Source of the DNA: Mycobacterium sp.
GTDB lineage: Bacteria; Actinomycetota; Actinomycetes; Mycobacteriales; Mycobacteriaceae
Reading direction: 5' to 3'
NCBI RefSeq assembly: GCF_004298145.1
Contig: NZ_SCRH01000045.1
Location: 62,001 to 126,000 of the forward strand
DNA: 64,000 nt
Part shown: piece by piece, positions 1-9,129 of the stretch
Layout of the letters: every line of letters starts with the position of its first letter
Position numbering within the stretch: the first letter of the stretch is position 1
Made by a program: the position numbers and the translations under genes
The notes under the pieces: generated by a model
Told to the model about the DNA's origin: nothing
Databases searched by the model: none
What the model saw: the letters and a program-made list of their open reading frames with translations, nothing else

Positions 1-1
1 G

Positions 2-493
2 GTTTCGTTGATCAGCGCCACCGACGGCAAAGTCGTAACCGGAGGCGGGTCGGATGGCGCCACGCTTCGGATCGAACCGACCGTGATCGTCGACCCGTCG
101 CCCGACGATCCGGTGATGGCCGATGAGATCTTCGGGCCGATATTGCCCGTCGTAACGGTTGAAACGCTGGACCAGGCTGTCGATTTCGCCAATAGTCGCC
201 CTAAGCCTTTGGCGCTGTATGTTTTTGCTTCCGCCCAGGTTGGTCGTGACCTCATCGACCGGATCCCGTCCGGTGGCGCGGTAATCAATCACGTTGCCAT
301 GCATTGCCTCGTCCCTGCGCTGCCGTTCGGCGGTGTAGGCGCCAGCGGCACGGGCGCATACCACGGCAGATGGGGCTTCGAGACGCTCAGCCATCGCCGC
401 GCGGTGCTGTCCAAGCCGGCCAAGCCGGATCCTCGTCTGGTCTACCCGCCGTACAGCCAACGGGCCCTGAACCTTATGCGGAGGATGTTCTGA
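2..493 (+). CDS. Aldehyde dehydrogenase, C-terminal part (gene cut by window start)
   Basis: The frame is open from the first bases, so the 5' part of the gene lies outside the window. The visible ~163 residues contain the C-terminal landmarks of NAD(P)-dependent aldehyde dehydrogenases of the ALDH3/coniferyl type: the DEIFGPILPV block, the PLALYVF strand, SGGAVIN, and LPFGGVGASGTGAYHG followed by F-x-x-x-SHRRAVL. The catalytic Cys and Glu lie upstream and cannot be checked. Expected role is oxidation of a fatty or aromatic aldehyde to the acid. The stop codon overlaps the ferredoxin start by one base, so the two genes are co-transcribed. Confidence 0.9.
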   Translation, partial: VSLISATDGKVVTGGGSDGATLRIEPTVIVDPSPDDPVMADEIFGPILPVVTVETLDQAVDFANSRPKPLALYVFASAQVGRDLIDRIPSGGAVINHVAMHCLVPALPFGGVGASGTGAYHGRWGFETLSHRRAVLSKPAKPDPRLVYPPYSQRALNLMRRMF

Positions 494-684
494 TGAGAGT
501 GCGAGTCGACACCAGTAAGTGTTCGGGTATCGGGTTATGCGAGGTGACGGCGCCGAATGTGTTTGAGGTGGGGGAGGATGGCCAATCGCATGCAATCAAT
601 CCCGAGCCGCCGGAAGCAGAACGTGCGTCAGTCGAACAGGCTGTGAACGACTGCCCGACCGGGGCGTTGTCGATCCAAGACTAG
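493..684 (+). CDS. Ferredoxin, single 3Fe-4S type
   Basis: A 63-residue acidic protein that begins on the last base of the upstream stop codon (TGATG overlap). It has the cluster pattern CSGIGLC near residues 9-15 and a distal CPTGA near residue 54, the three-cysteine arrangement of mycobacterial and Streptomyces ferredoxins that donate electrons to cytochrome P450s. The position that is a fourth Cys in 4Fe-4S proteins is Ile here, which favours a 3Fe-4S cluster. A P450 partner could lie just outside the left edge or be the one at 24.6 kb; no P450 gene is adjacent inside the window. Confidence 0.9.
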   Translation: MRVRVDTSKCSGIGLCEVTAPNVFEVGEDGQSHAINPEPPEAERASVEQAVNDCPTGALSIQD

Positions 685-730
685 GACGCAGCGGTTTTCA
701 TCATTCAATAATTTTAAGGAGGCGGCCGTG

Positions 731-1534
731 ATGGCGCCGGTGATTTCCGACGGGATTGACGGGCCGGTTAGCGAGCTGGGGCAGTGGGTCGCGACCATTT
801 TGACCTATGGGCTGGCCTTGGCTGTGCTGATCTGGGTTGTGCTGCTATGCCGCAAAGAGCGCATCGTGTGGCCGGTATTTGTGATACTCAGCGGTACGCT
901 GACGTGCCTGATGGAGCCGCTGTTCGATCACCTGTACGGATTGTGGTTCCTTGAACAAGGGCAGTGGCACCTATACACGACATTCGGCAGCGCACAGCCG
1001 ATCTGGGTGCCCGCCGCATATCTGGCGTTCTATGGCGGGGCCACGGTATTGATCGCCGGGGTGATTGCACGGCGGCCAGCGATGCGAACGGTGTGGATGA
1101 TGTATGCATTCATCGTCGTGATGGCCATCGCCGCCGAGATGACGTACGTCAGCGTGCTGGGTGTATACCAATACCAAGCTAGCCAGCCATTCGTGCTATT
1201 CGGGTATCCGATCTTCCTCGGGTTTACCAACGCGATGTCGGCCCTGGTCAGTGGGATCCTGGTGTACCGCTTGGCCCCGCTGCTCAGGGGTTGGGCCTAC
1301 CTCTACTTGCTCCCGATCGTGCCGATGGCCTTCGCGGCAGGGTTGTTCGGCGAGGGAATCTTGTATCTGTCGGTGCGGCACTCCATGGAGCATCCACCGA
1401 TGGTGGTTGTGCACGTCAGCGCGCTGACGGTCGTTGCCGGCATCGCTGCCACCGTCGCTTTGCTCGGCAAAGTACTGGTGCTGCCACGCCAGCACCAGCC
1501 GGTGTCGAGCGAAAGGCGGCTGACCGCCGCGTAA
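731..1534 (+). CDS. AveC-like multi-spanning membrane protein
   Basis: A 267-residue hydrophobic protein with about seven membrane segments. I chose ATG 731 because a strong AAGGAGG lies 8 bases upstream; a GTG at 728 is also in frame. Shared landmarks with the protein at 30902 are an EPLFDHLYG motif (EPMLDMLGH there) and a later YQYQASQPFVLFGYP stretch (YEYYGVQPFKFLGFP there). The AveC-family protein at 57725 has an equivalent DPLSAYSG motif. The family relation to spirocyclase AveC is my inference from these motifs and topology. It sits between ferredoxin and two kinases in one operon. No enzymatic activity can be assigned. Confidence 0.6.
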   Translation: MAPVISDGIDGPVSELGQWVATILTYGLALAVLIWVVLLCRKERIVWPVFVILSGTLTCLMEPLFDHLYGLWFLEQGQWHLYTTFGSAQPIWVPAAYLAFYGGATVLIAGVIARRPAMRTVWMMYAFIVVMAIAAEMTYVSVLGVYQYQASQPFVLFGYPIFLGFTNAMSALVSGILVYRLAPLLRGWAYLYLLPIVPMAFAAGLFGEGILYLSVRHSMEHPPMVVVHVSALTVVAGIAATVALLGKVLVLPRQHQPVSSERRLTAA

Positions 1535-1574
1535 GGAGGTGCGGGTGCGCCGACAGGAGGGCAACGAGAACGCG

Positions 1575-2774
1575 ATGAGCGCTGAAGGTGGAGCCGGGGC
1601 GACGGCAAGCAGGGTGATCGCCCGGCTCGCCTCCACGACCGCATACCGGGTTGCCGAGGTGCTTCCGCTTCCGCGAACCGCGGATGTCAACGTGGTGCCC
1701 GCTGCGGTAGGTGCGATGACGGCCCGGTGGCTTACCCATGCGCTGTGCGCAGATGTGCCCGCCGCTCGGGTCATCGACTTTGCCGCGGTTGGACCCACCA
1801 GCCAGACCACGTCGCGGGCAACGCTGCACCTGCAGTACAACGACGCGGGTATTGACGCGGGCCTGCCAAACACGGTATTCGCCAAGCTGACCGCTACGTT
1901 GCGTCAAAGAATGTTCCTGGGGCTCATTCGATGCCTCGAAGGTGAGCCACTTTTCTATCGAGACCTCCGGCCGAAGTTGAGTATCGAGTGTCCGTATGGC
2001 TATTACGGTGCCGTGGATCGAAAGTCGTGGCGCTCGGTGGTGCTAACCGAGGATATCGCGGCCACCCGCAGCGCCACGTTTCTGCACGCCACGAGCCGGA
2101 TCTCGCGAGCGGACATCGAGAGCCTGGTCAGCGTGATGGCTGGCTTCCACGGCGCCATGTGGGAGAGTCCCCAGATCACCCGCGCGTCATGGCTGAAGAC
2201 GCCCTACGATCATTTCCACAACACCAGCGCATTCCTTAATATGCGCAAGCGGGTGGCCGTTGGGGTCCGGCGAACCGCGGACATTGTTCCGGTGAGGATC
2301 CGCGACAACGTCAACGATCTCTGGCAGCCCTTCCTCGCTTCGATGCAGGCCTGCAGCACAGGGCCCGCAACGCTGCTGCACGGAGACCCGCATGTAGGCA
2401 ACACCTATCGATCCGGCATGGGTGCCACTGCCTTCCTTGACTGGCAGGTTTGTATGAAAGGTTCGTGGGCCTTCGACTATGCCTATGTCGTATCGACAGC
2501 CTTGACGGTTGAAGACCGACGCGCATGGGAACGCGATCTTCTCGTCTACTATCTTGACGCACTGGCCGCCGCAGGTGGACAGCCTCCGAGCTTTGACGAG
2601 GCGTTCCGCCTGTACCGGCAGTGTCTGATGTACCCGTTCCACACCTGGACGACGGTGATCGGCCGAAGCGCCATGCAGCCCCTTATGCAGGAAGAAGATG
2701 TGTGTCGTCTCATCATCGAGCGAGTCGCACACGCCATTGACGACCTTGATGCATTTCCGACGGCGGGGCTGTGA
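1575..2774 (+). CDS. APH/EcKinase-like small-molecule kinase, copy 1
   Basis: About 399 residues of the aminoglycoside phosphotransferase / ecdysteroid-kinase-like fold. The catalytic loop reads HGDPHVGN and the metal-binding Asp is in the FLDWQ motif, followed by a KGSWAFDYAYV helix typical of EcKinases. Expected reaction is ATP-dependent phosphorylation of a hydroxyl on a small lipophilic or sugar-like substrate; the substrate is unknown. The start is uncertain: ATG 1575 has AGGAGG 14 bases upstream, while GTG 1545 has AAGGAGG at a better 5-base distance and would add ten residues. The stop overlaps the start of the second kinase (TGATG). Confidence 0.82.
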   Translation: MSAEGGAGATASRVIARLASTTAYRVAEVLPLPRTADVNVVPAAVGAMTARWLTHALCADVPAARVIDFAAVGPTSQTTSRATLHLQYNDAGIDAGLPNTVFAKLTATLRQRMFLGLIRCLEGEPLFYRDLRPKLSIECPYGYYGAVDRKSWRSVVLTEDIAATRSATFLHATSRISRADIESLVSVMAGFHGAMWESPQITRASWLKTPYDHFHNTSAFLNMRKRVAVGVRRTADIVPVRIRDNVNDLWQPFLASMQACSTGPATLLHGDPHVGNTYRSGMGATAFLDWQVCMKGSWAFDYAYVVSTALTVEDRRAWERDLLVYYLDALAAAGGQPPSFDEAFRLYRQCLMYPFHTWTTVIGRSAMQPLMQEEDVCRLIIERVAHAIDDLDAFPTAGL

Positions 2775-3997
2775 TGGCAGCCACGAAACGCAGCGACAAA
2801 ACGCAGGACCGTGCGATGGCAGCCCGACTCGACTTTGCCAAGGCGGTGGCGCGGGTAGCGGGAATCCGGTTGTACGAGCGGATCCGGCCACGAGGCGTGG
2901 TCACGAACTCGGCCGTGGTGCCGGCACGCATCGAAGAGCTAACACCGGAGTGGCTCACTGGCGCACTGTGTTCCGCGCATCCCGGGGCGCGGGTTACCGA
3001 CTTCACACTGGGCGGAGGCTCGGATGGAACGAGCTCGCGACGAGCGATAACGGTGAGCTACAACCCTGCCGGCGCGGCGGCAGGGCTTCCGACAGCAATT
3101 TTCGCAAAATCCACACCATCGATGGTGAATCGCCTTCTCGTCGGTGTCACAGGGGCTGCCGGGGCCGAAGCACTGTTCTACAGCAGAATTCGACCCGAAC
3201 TCAAGATCGGTGCTCCCGCCGGGTATTTCGGTGGTTGGGATCCCAGGACATGCCGATCGATGATTCTGACCGAAGACGTTGCCGTGAATCGCGGCGCCGT
3301 TTTCGCCGATGCGTCGACGATGTACGTCGATCGGCTGGCTGCGGAGGGGATGGTTCGCGAAATGGCCAGCTATCACGGACAACTGTGGGAAGACCCCCGT
3401 CTTGACTCGACGTGGACGTCGTTGTTAACCACTGAGAGTTGGCAGCGAGACTTCAACGCCAAGACCAAGTTCGACGCGGGCGCAATCCTGGGTATGCGAT
3501 TGGCTGCTGACGAAGTACCGGCCGCGATCCACTCGCGGAAGAAGGAACTGCGGCCCGCACTGGCTAAGTCACTCGCGCTCAACGCGGCAGGCCCGAGAAC
3601 GCTCGTCCACCAGGATGTGCATCCGGCGAACTGGTTTCGGCTTCCCGATGGATCATTCCACTTGTATGACTGGCAGGGAATCGCGAAGGGCAACTGGGCG
3701 ATCGACTTCAGTTACGCCATCAGTGCAGCCCTTACGACGACAGATCGACGCGAATGGGAGCAAGATCTACTGCGACTGTATCTCGACGAACTTGCGATCG
3801 CCGGCGGCAAGGCTCCGAGGTTCGACCAGGCCTGGTTAGCCTATCGGCAGCAGATGATGCACGGATTCATCTTCTGGACGTACACATTCCTGATTGGCAA
3901 GGTGTCGACGTTGCAGCCGGACGCACACGTGCGGCTACTCATCAGACGGATCGGTCAGGCTGCGGTGGATCTGCAGACCCTCGACAGCCTCCGATGA
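2774..3997 (+). CDS. APH/EcKinase-like small-molecule kinase, copy 2
   Basis: A 407-residue paralogue of the preceding gene, translationally coupled to it by TGATG. The catalytic loop is HQDVHPAN (Gly of HGD replaced by Gln, catalytic Asp and Asn kept) and the DFG-equivalent is LYDWQ, followed by KGNWAIDFSYAI. The two copies align along their whole length (VVPA near the N terminus, TEDVA mid-protein, a WEQDL helix late), so they arose by tandem duplication. Both may act on related substrates or form a heterodimer. It is the last gene of the operon; a convergent gene follows. Confidence 0.82.
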   Translation: MAATKRSDKTQDRAMAARLDFAKAVARVAGIRLYERIRPRGVVTNSAVVPARIEELTPEWLTGALCSAHPGARVTDFTLGGGSDGTSSRRAITVSYNPAGAAAGLPTAIFAKSTPSMVNRLLVGVTGAAGAEALFYSRIRPELKIGAPAGYFGGWDPRTCRSMILTEDVAVNRGAVFADASTMYVDRLAAEGMVREMASYHGQLWEDPRLDSTWTSLLTTESWQRDFNAKTKFDAGAILGMRLAADEVPAAIHSRKKELRPALAKSLALNAAGPRTLVHQDVHPANWFRLPDGSFHLYDWQGIAKGNWAIDFSYAISAALTTTDRREWEQDLLRLYLDELAIAGGKAPRFDQAWLAYRQQMMHGFIFWTYTFLIGKVSTLQPDAHVRLLIRRIGQAAVDLQTLDSLR

Positions 3998-4110
3998 TGT
4001 CACTTTAACGGTGCGGATCGTGCATCGATCCGTGCGTGACGCCACCGGCTTGCCGCCCGCGTCATCTCCTCGACACAGGCACCGCAAAAGTCTTTGACAC
4101 CAGACTAAAT

Positions 4111-4134
4111 TACCCACCCGAGCTTCGGCGGGTA
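4111..4134. terminator. Possible bidirectional stem-loop between convergent genes
   Basis: TACCC at 4111-4115 can pair with GGGTA at 4130-4134, and CCGA at 4118-4121 with TCGG at 4125-4128, giving a GC-rich hairpin with a small bulge. It lies in the 244-base gap where the kinase operon (+) and the CrtI-like gene (-) converge. In the minus direction it is followed by an AT-rich stretch, so it could end the CrtI-like transcript. No long T-run is present, so this is weak support. Confidence 0.3.
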
Positions 4135-4241
4135 GCCAACGTTGGCGTCGATGGCAATGCGGGTTCGCATCGCCGGCACAACGGGCCGCATACGGATTCT
4201 CGAGGGTTCTGGCGCACCGTCAATAGTCGGTGCGCCTTCGA

Positions 4242-5945
4242 TCAGACTTGGCCCGGGAACGGGTCGTTCTGGCCGCTGGAGTACGGGTCGACGTCGGCCT
4301 TCTTGCGTCGCGTCGCCAGCTCCTTGAGCACACCCAGCCGGCCGCCCCTGTCTTGCAGATGGAAGTGCTTGAGCATGGTGCGTGCCGCGTTCTGGCCGGG
4401 CATGCCGCTGATGCCGGCGACGGGGTGGGTGCCCGACCCGGTCAGGTAGAGGCCATCGACCGGGGTCTTGTACCCGGCGAAGCCGGCGACGGGCTTGTTG
4501 GGGCCGAAACGTGTGATGGTCGGGTCCACGTGGTACACCGATCCGTCGATCGCCCAGAACCGCTCCTCGATATCGGGAAGCACCAGCGGGCGCACGGCCA
4601 CCTGCATGTCCTCGACGCCCTTGTAGTAGATCTCGGCGTCTTTGAGGATGCTGTCGGTGATCTTTTTGCGGGCCACGTCCCAGCCGTCTTCGGGGTAGGA
4701 CGGGGTCAGGCCGGTCCAGAACCACCAGAGGTCTTTTCCGGGAGGTGACATCGATGGGTCGAAGGAGTTGGTGACCTGGGCCAGGCCGGGGATGGCCTCG
4801 GGGACCTTGCCGCGCACGCAGTCGCGTGCGGCGGCCAGCGCCTGCTCGTAGGTGTGGTAGCAGTTGCAGGCCTGCCGCATGTCGATGCCGTCGCCGCGCC
4901 ATTTCTCGTGTTTGGACATGTCGACCCGGCCCGAGAGCGCGACGTTGACTTTGGCGTCGGCGATACCGCGCTTGCGGGTCGGGATGTGGTCGGCGGCGTT
5001 TTGCTTCTTGGGCTCGAGCACTCCGCGCGGCAGCAGCTGGGTCAGGGTGGTCCTGGGGCTGCATGCGGTGAGAACCGCACGGCGGGCGCGGATTTCGGCG
5101 CCACCCTTGATGCGCACGCCGGTGCAGCGGTTGTTGGTGACGATCAACTCTTCGACCGGCGAGCTGGTGATCACGTCGCCGTGGTTGTCCTTGATGACCC
5201 CGATCAGCGCTTTGGGCAGCGATCCGGTGCCGCCGTGGAACATCGCCACGCCGTACTTGCTCAGCACACCGAGGTAGATCAGCGACCAGCCCGACATGTC
5301 GGCGTCGAACGGCATGAAGGGCAGACTGGACAGCATGGGCGCGCGGATCATGTCGTGCTCGAAGGATTCCTCCACGGCCTCGGCCTGGGAGCTCGACATC
5401 CAGCGGCCGAGCGCGGCCAGCTGCTTGCGATTCTTGACCACCGCGCGAGCCGACTTCAGAACGTTCTTGATCTCCGGCTGGGTCACGCTGGTCTGCATCA
5501 TCGGCAGGCCGATCTCGACCGCGGCGTCGATGACTTCGTAGAGTTCGAGCAGCGCGCGGGCGTCCTTCTTCGAGAAATATTCCAGCTCCGCGGCGGTCTT
5601 GCGGGGGTCACGCCACAAGCCCAGCGATGCGCCGTCGGCGGAGAGCTGGAAGTGCGCTGGGTCGATCACCGTCTGGCGCAAACCGTAGTTACGCGACAAA
5701 CCCAAGTCCCGGTCGATGGTGGTGGTGCGAAACAGCGACGCCTGAATCGAGGCCTCGTTGATCGTGTACTCCGGCGCCTCGGGCGCAAACGGATTCGTCG
5801 ACGTCATACCACCGGCGGTCGGGGAAGCCTCCACGACAAGGACGTCAAGGCCCGCCTTGGCCAGATACGCGGCGGCAACCAGCCCGTTGTGTCCCGATCC
5901 GACGACGACGACATCGGCCTCGCGTGGTGGGGGAGCGTCCTTCAT
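4242..5945 (-). CDS. Phytoene-desaturase-like FAD/NAD(P) oxidoreductase
   Basis: A 567-residue flavoprotein of the CrtI / PYROXD2 type. The N terminus holds the dinucleotide fold VVVGSGHNGLVAAAYLAKAG (residues ~11-30) then VVEASPTAGGM. The C terminus has the FAD-closing motif YLTGSGTHPVAGISG. Members desaturate, saturate or isomerise polyenes and lipophilic alcohols at the membrane; the substrate here is unknown. I placed the start at ATG 5945 because AAAGGA lies 6 bases upstream; an upstream in-frame ATG at 5987 would add 14 residues without a good ribosome site. It is transcribed alone, convergent with the kinases and divergent from the epoxide hydrolase. Confidence 0.87.
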   Translation of the reverse strand: MKDAPPPREADVVVVGSGHNGLVAAAYLAKAGLDVLVVEASPTAGGMTSTNPFAPEAPEYTINEASIQASLFRTTTIDRDLGLSRNYGLRQTVIDPAHFQLSADGASLGLWRDPRKTAAELEYFSKKDARALLELYEVIDAAVEIGLPMMQTSVTQPEIKNVLKSARAVVKNRKQLAALGRWMSSSQAEAVEESFEHDMIRAPMLSSLPFMPFDADMSGWSLIYLGVLSKYGVAMFHGGTGSLPKALIGVIKDNHGDVITSSPVEELIVTNNRCTGVRIKGGAEIRARRAVLTACSPRTTLTQLLPRGVLEPKKQNAADHIPTRKRGIADAKVNVALSGRVDMSKHEKWRGDGIDMRQACNCYHTYEQALAAARDCVRGKVPEAIPGLAQVTNSFDPSMSPPGKDLWWFWTGLTPSYPEDGWDVARKKITDSILKDAEIYYKGVEDMQVAVRPLVLPDIEERFWAIDGSVYHVDPTITRFGPNKPVAGFAGYKTPVDGLYLTGSGTHPVAGISGMPGQNAARTMLKHFHLQDRGGRLGVLKELATRRKKADVDPYSSGQNDPFPGQV

Positions 5946-6222
5946 GACCAGTCCTTTGATCGCCGGGAGCAGTGCAAATGCTCTCACATGAATCTAACCG
6001 CAATTAAATAGAGTATCGGAAGGGTTCCGCCGTGTCGATGAGGCCTACGCCGGTTTCGGCCCGGCGGCATTATTTGTCGTGTGTCGAAATACTCGCGCAC
6101 AGCGGCGCCGAACGGATGGCCCCAGCAATCGCGAGAACGGAGGTTCTTGACCGTGTGCAGATGAGAACTATTCTCATTGCAGCAAAAGCTATACCGTCGG
6201 CATGCATGTCAATGTGTGTGTA

Positions 6223-6232
6223 AGCGATCGTT
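6223..6232. promoter_or_regulatory. Degenerate copy of the AACGATCGTT motif
   Basis: AGCGATCGTT lies 28 bases before the epoxide hydrolase start. It differs by one base from the perfect palindrome AACGATCGTT found at 49382, 56706 and 63256, each upstream of a lipid or redox gene. It could be an operator of a shared regulator; this weaker copy may be coincidental. Confidence 0.3.
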
Positions 6233-6260
6233 AACTCCCGAGGAAGGGAGCCTTGGCGCC

Positions 6261-7400
6261 ATGGTGGAGATCAGCGACTTTCGTGTTGAAATTCCCGAGA
6301 CCGACATCGCGGATCTGCGCGCTCGCCTGGAGCGGACACGGTGGCCTGACGGTGAGACCGTGTCCGACTGGTCCCAGGGCATCCCGTTGGCCTATGCGCG
6401 TGAGCTGGTCGACTACTGGGCGCGGGACTACGACATGTACCGGGTCGCCAACCGGCTCAATGCGTACCCACAGTTCCGCGCGACGATCGGGGACCTGGGC
6501 GTCCACTTTCTTCATGTGCGCTCTCCACATGAAGAAGCCCGGCCGTTGATTTTGACGCACGGCTGGCCGGGCTCGGTGGTCGAGTTTCTCGACGTGATCG
6601 GTGCGCTGACCGAACCGGAACGCTTCGGTGGGCAGGCCCACGACGCCTTTCACGTGGTCATTCCGTCGCTGCCCGGATACGGGTTCAGCGACAAGCCGAC
6701 AACCACCGGGGTGGGCATCGAGCGAATCGCCGAGTCGTGGAACGAACTCATGGGGGCCCTGGGCTACCGCAACTACTATGCGCAAGGCGGTGATTGGGGC
6801 GCCTTCGTGACCACGGCGATGGGTATCAAGCGTCCGGCCGGGCTACTCGGCATTCACGTCAACATGGCGCTGGCCTCGCCGGAGGCACTGGCCGGGTTCG
6901 ATGAACTGACCCTCGACGAGCAGGCTGTTGGGGGGTTACCGGTTTACCTGGAGCAAGAGGGCGCCTACGCCGTGCAGCAGGCAACCCGGCCGCAGACGTT
7001 GGGCTACGGGCTCGCCGACTCACCCGTGGGTCAACTCGCGTGGATCACCGAGAAGTTCTACGCCTGGACCGATTGTGATGGGCATCCGGAGAATGCTGTG
7101 CCGCGCGACGTCATCTTGGACAACGTGATGGTGTATTGGTTGACCAACACCGCGGCTTCCTCGGCGCGCCTGTATTGGGAGAGCTTCTCGACGATCAGCT
7201 CATTCGAGGAGGTAACCGTGCCGTCGGCGTACACCCGGTTCCCCAAGGAGATAGTCAACGTCAGCGAAAGATGGCTACGCACCAGGTTCACCGACCTCCG
7301 CTACTACCACGGGGTCAACAGGGGCGGCCATTTCGCCGCTCTGGAACAGCCCGGGGTTTTCGTCGACGAGGTCCGCTCCGGCATCCGCGCACTCTCGTGA
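6261..7400 (+). CDS. Epoxide hydrolase with EHN domain
   Basis: A 379-residue alpha/beta-hydrolase. It starts with the epoxide hydrolase N-terminal domain (residues ~3-95, with RWPD and a W-x-x-DYDMYR helix). The oxyanion motif HGWPGS is at 100-105, the nucleophile Asp178 in GGDWGA replaces the Ser or Cys of other hydrolases, and the base His is in GGHFAALE near residue 358. This is the layout of juvenile-hormone-type and mycobacterial epoxide hydrolases that open lipophilic epoxides to diols through a covalent ester. ATG 6261 follows a purine-rich GAGGAAGGGAG by about 10 bases. It stands alone upstream of the ppdK pair. Confidence 0.93.
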   Translation: MVEISDFRVEIPETDIADLRARLERTRWPDGETVSDWSQGIPLAYARELVDYWARDYDMYRVANRLNAYPQFRATIGDLGVHFLHVRSPHEEARPLILTHGWPGSVVEFLDVIGALTEPERFGGQAHDAFHVVIPSLPGYGFSDKPTTTGVGIERIAESWNELMGALGYRNYYAQGGDWGAFVTTAMGIKRPAGLLGIHVNMALASPEALAGFDELTLDEQAVGGLPVYLEQEGAYAVQQATRPQTLGYGLADSPVGQLAWITEKFYAWTDCDGHPENAVPRDVILDNVMVYWLTNTAASSARLYWESFSTISSFEEVTVPSAYTRFPKEIVNVSERWLRTRFTDLRYYHGVNRGGHFAALEQPGVFVDEVRSGIRALS

Positions 7401-7486
7401 AGCGGGTTGTGCACGCCGAATGCCACGGCTAGTGTGCGAACGCATCGAGCGGACTGAGGGGCCGGCCGCTAAGGAATCCCGTCAGC

Positions 7487-7492
7487 TAGAAT
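7487..7492 (+). promoter_or_regulatory. Putative -10 box for leaderless ppdK transcript
   Basis: TAGAAT fits the mycobacterial -10 pattern TANNNT and ends 8 bases before ATG 7501. That would put the transcription start at or next to the start codon, as in leaderless mycobacterial mRNAs. No Shine-Dalgarno sequence is visible before this ATG. No clear -35 box is seen. Confidence 0.4.
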
Positions 7493-7500
7493 TTAATCTT

Positions 7501-9129
7501 ATGTCAAAAACTGTGGGCGAAGCGCATCCTCTGGTCATCACGTTAGACGGACGTGCCCGCCTTCCCCGCGAGATTCTGGGCAATAAGGGCTACGGCATCG
7601 ACTCGATGCGCCGGCACGGTTTGCCGGTGCCGCCCGCGTTCTGCATCACGACCGAGGTTTGTGCCAGGTTCTTCGCTGACCCGCGCCGCTGCGTTGACGA
7701 CATCTGGGGTGACGTGCGCGACAAGATGGGTTGGCTCGAGGCCGAGACGTCACGCACCTTCGGACGAGGTCCGCGGCCGCTGTTGGTCAGCGTGCGCAGC
7801 GGGGCGGCGCTGTCGATGCCCGGGATGATGGACACCGTTCTGGACCTGGGTATGGACGACGCGGTCGCCGACGCGCTCGCGGCAAGCGGGTCCGTCGAGT
7901 TCGCCCGCGACACCCACCACCGCTTCACCGACATGTACCGACGCATCGTGCTGGGGGGTGAGGGCGACGCGGAGGTACCCGCCGATCCCTGGGCGCAGCT
8001 GCGGGGCGCGATCGAAGCTGTGTTCGCGTCGTGGAACAGTTCCCGCGCGATCAAGTACAGGGCCCATCATGGCCTGGACGACAGCGCCGGCACCGCGGTC
8101 ATTGTGCAGGCCATGGTCTTCGGCAATCTGGCCAGTGATTCGGGCACCGGAGTCCTTTTCTCCCGCAACCCCATCACCGGCGCCAAGGAGCCGTTTGGCG
8201 AATGGCTGGCGAACGGCCAGGGTGAGGACGTCGTGTCGGGCACAGTGGACGTCCAACCCGTCGCCGCCTTGCGTGATGAGCAACCCGCGGTCTACGAACA
8301 GCTCATGACCGCGGCGCGATCATTAGAGGGCCTCGCCACTGACGTACAGGATATCGAATTCACCGTGGAAGAGGGCAAACTCTGGCTGTTGCAGACCCGG
8401 ACGGCCAAGCGTTCGGCGCAGGCCGCGGTGCGCCTGTCGCTACAGTTGCGCAATGAGGGATTGGTCGACGACGCCGAGGCGCTGCGCAGGGTGACTCCGA
8501 CGCACATCCAGGCGCTCCTCGAGCCATCGCTGCAACCCGAAACACGGCTTGCGGCAAACCTTTTGGCGAAGGGTCTGCCCGCATGTCCCGGTGTGGTGTC
8601 GGGTAAGGCCTACTCCGATGTGGACGAGGCCCTCGATGCCGCTGACGAAGGCGAAGACGTCATTTTGGTCCGTACGGCGACAAGCCCCGATGACGTGCAA
8701 GGGATGTTGGCCGCCCGCGGCATCGTCACCGAGATCGGGGGAGCGACATCGCATGCCGCGGTGGTGAGCCGCGAGATCGGTCGACCGGCGGTGGTGGGGT
8801 GCGGAGCCGGGGTGGTCGCTGCCCTGGTCGGCAAGCTGATCACCGTCGATGGTGACCAGGGCGAAGTGCGCGAGGGTGTCCTCGAACGCACGGCCTGGTC
8901 GGAGACGGATTCGCCTGACCTGGCCGAGCTCGCCGAGATCGCGCGGGGGATCAGCCCGATCCGCGCCCACACTCACGGTGACTACGCGGCGCTTGCCGAC
9001 CCGTCGCCGGCGGCGGTAGCCGACGCGCTCGCCGCAGGTCATACGGACGTCATCTCACCTCACCCGCTCATCACCATGCTGATCGCGCTACAACTGAACG
9101 AGGACAGAAAGGGACTGGCAAATGTCTGA
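7501..9129 (+). CDS. ppdK: Short pyruvate,phosphate dikinase-like protein (no PEP barrel)
   Basis: A 542-residue protein with the PPDK ATP-grasp domain (GNKGYGIDSMRRHGLPVPPAF near residues 24-45; SVRSGAALSMPGMMDTVLDLG; VFGNLASDSGTGVLFSRNP; LLQTR near 340) and the His swivel domain (GGATSHAAVVSREIG, His ~418). The ~330-residue PEP/pyruvate TIM barrel of full PPDK is absent; only ~100 residues follow the swivel. M. tuberculosis PpdK (Rv1127c) is likewise short, and the next gene matches its neighbour Rv1126c, so this is the conserved form and not a truncation. It can plausibly carry phosphate from ATP to the His, but its acceptor is unknown. It overlaps the next gene by 8 bases. Confidence 0.85.
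   Translation: MSKTVGEAHPLVITLDGRARLPREILGNKGYGIDSMRRHGLPVPPAFCITTEVCARFFADPRRCVDDIWGDVRDKMGWLEAETSRTFGRGPRPLLVSVRSGAALSMPGMMDTVLDLGMDDAVADALAASGSVEFARDTHHRFTDMYRRIVLGGEGDAEVPADPWAQLRGAIEAVFASWNSSRAIKYRAHHGLDDSAGTAVIVQAMVFGNLASDSGTGVLFSRNPITGAKEPFGEWLANGQGEDVVSGTVDVQPVAALRDEQPAVYEQLMTAARSLEGLATDVQDIEFTVEEGKLWLLQTRTAKRSAQAAVRLSLQLRNEGLVDDAEALRRVTPTHIQALLEPSLQPETRLAANLLAKGLPACPGVVSGKAYSDVDEALDAADEGEDVILVRTATSPDDVQGMLAARGIVTEIGGATSHAAVVSREIGRPAVVGCGAGVVAALVGKLITVDGDQGEVREGVLERTAWSETDSPDLAELAEIARGISPIRAHTHGDYAALADPSPAAVADALAAGHTDVISPHPLITMLIALQLNEDRKGLANV

Noticed and set aside
4000..4110. Small ORFs in the gap after the second kinase
   Set aside because: Arg/Pro-rich translations with no ribosome site or homology; the gap holds only the possible stem-loop at 4111.
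4105..5064. Long minus-strand frame overlapping the CrtI-like gene
   Set aside because: Arg/Pro/Ala-rich low-complexity translation in another frame of a well-supported flavoprotein gene; a GC-rich shadow.
7501..9129. PpdK as a truncated pseudogene
   Set aside because: The reading frame is intact, the partner gene overlaps it, and the M. tuberculosis homologue is also short, so the barrel-less form is normal.
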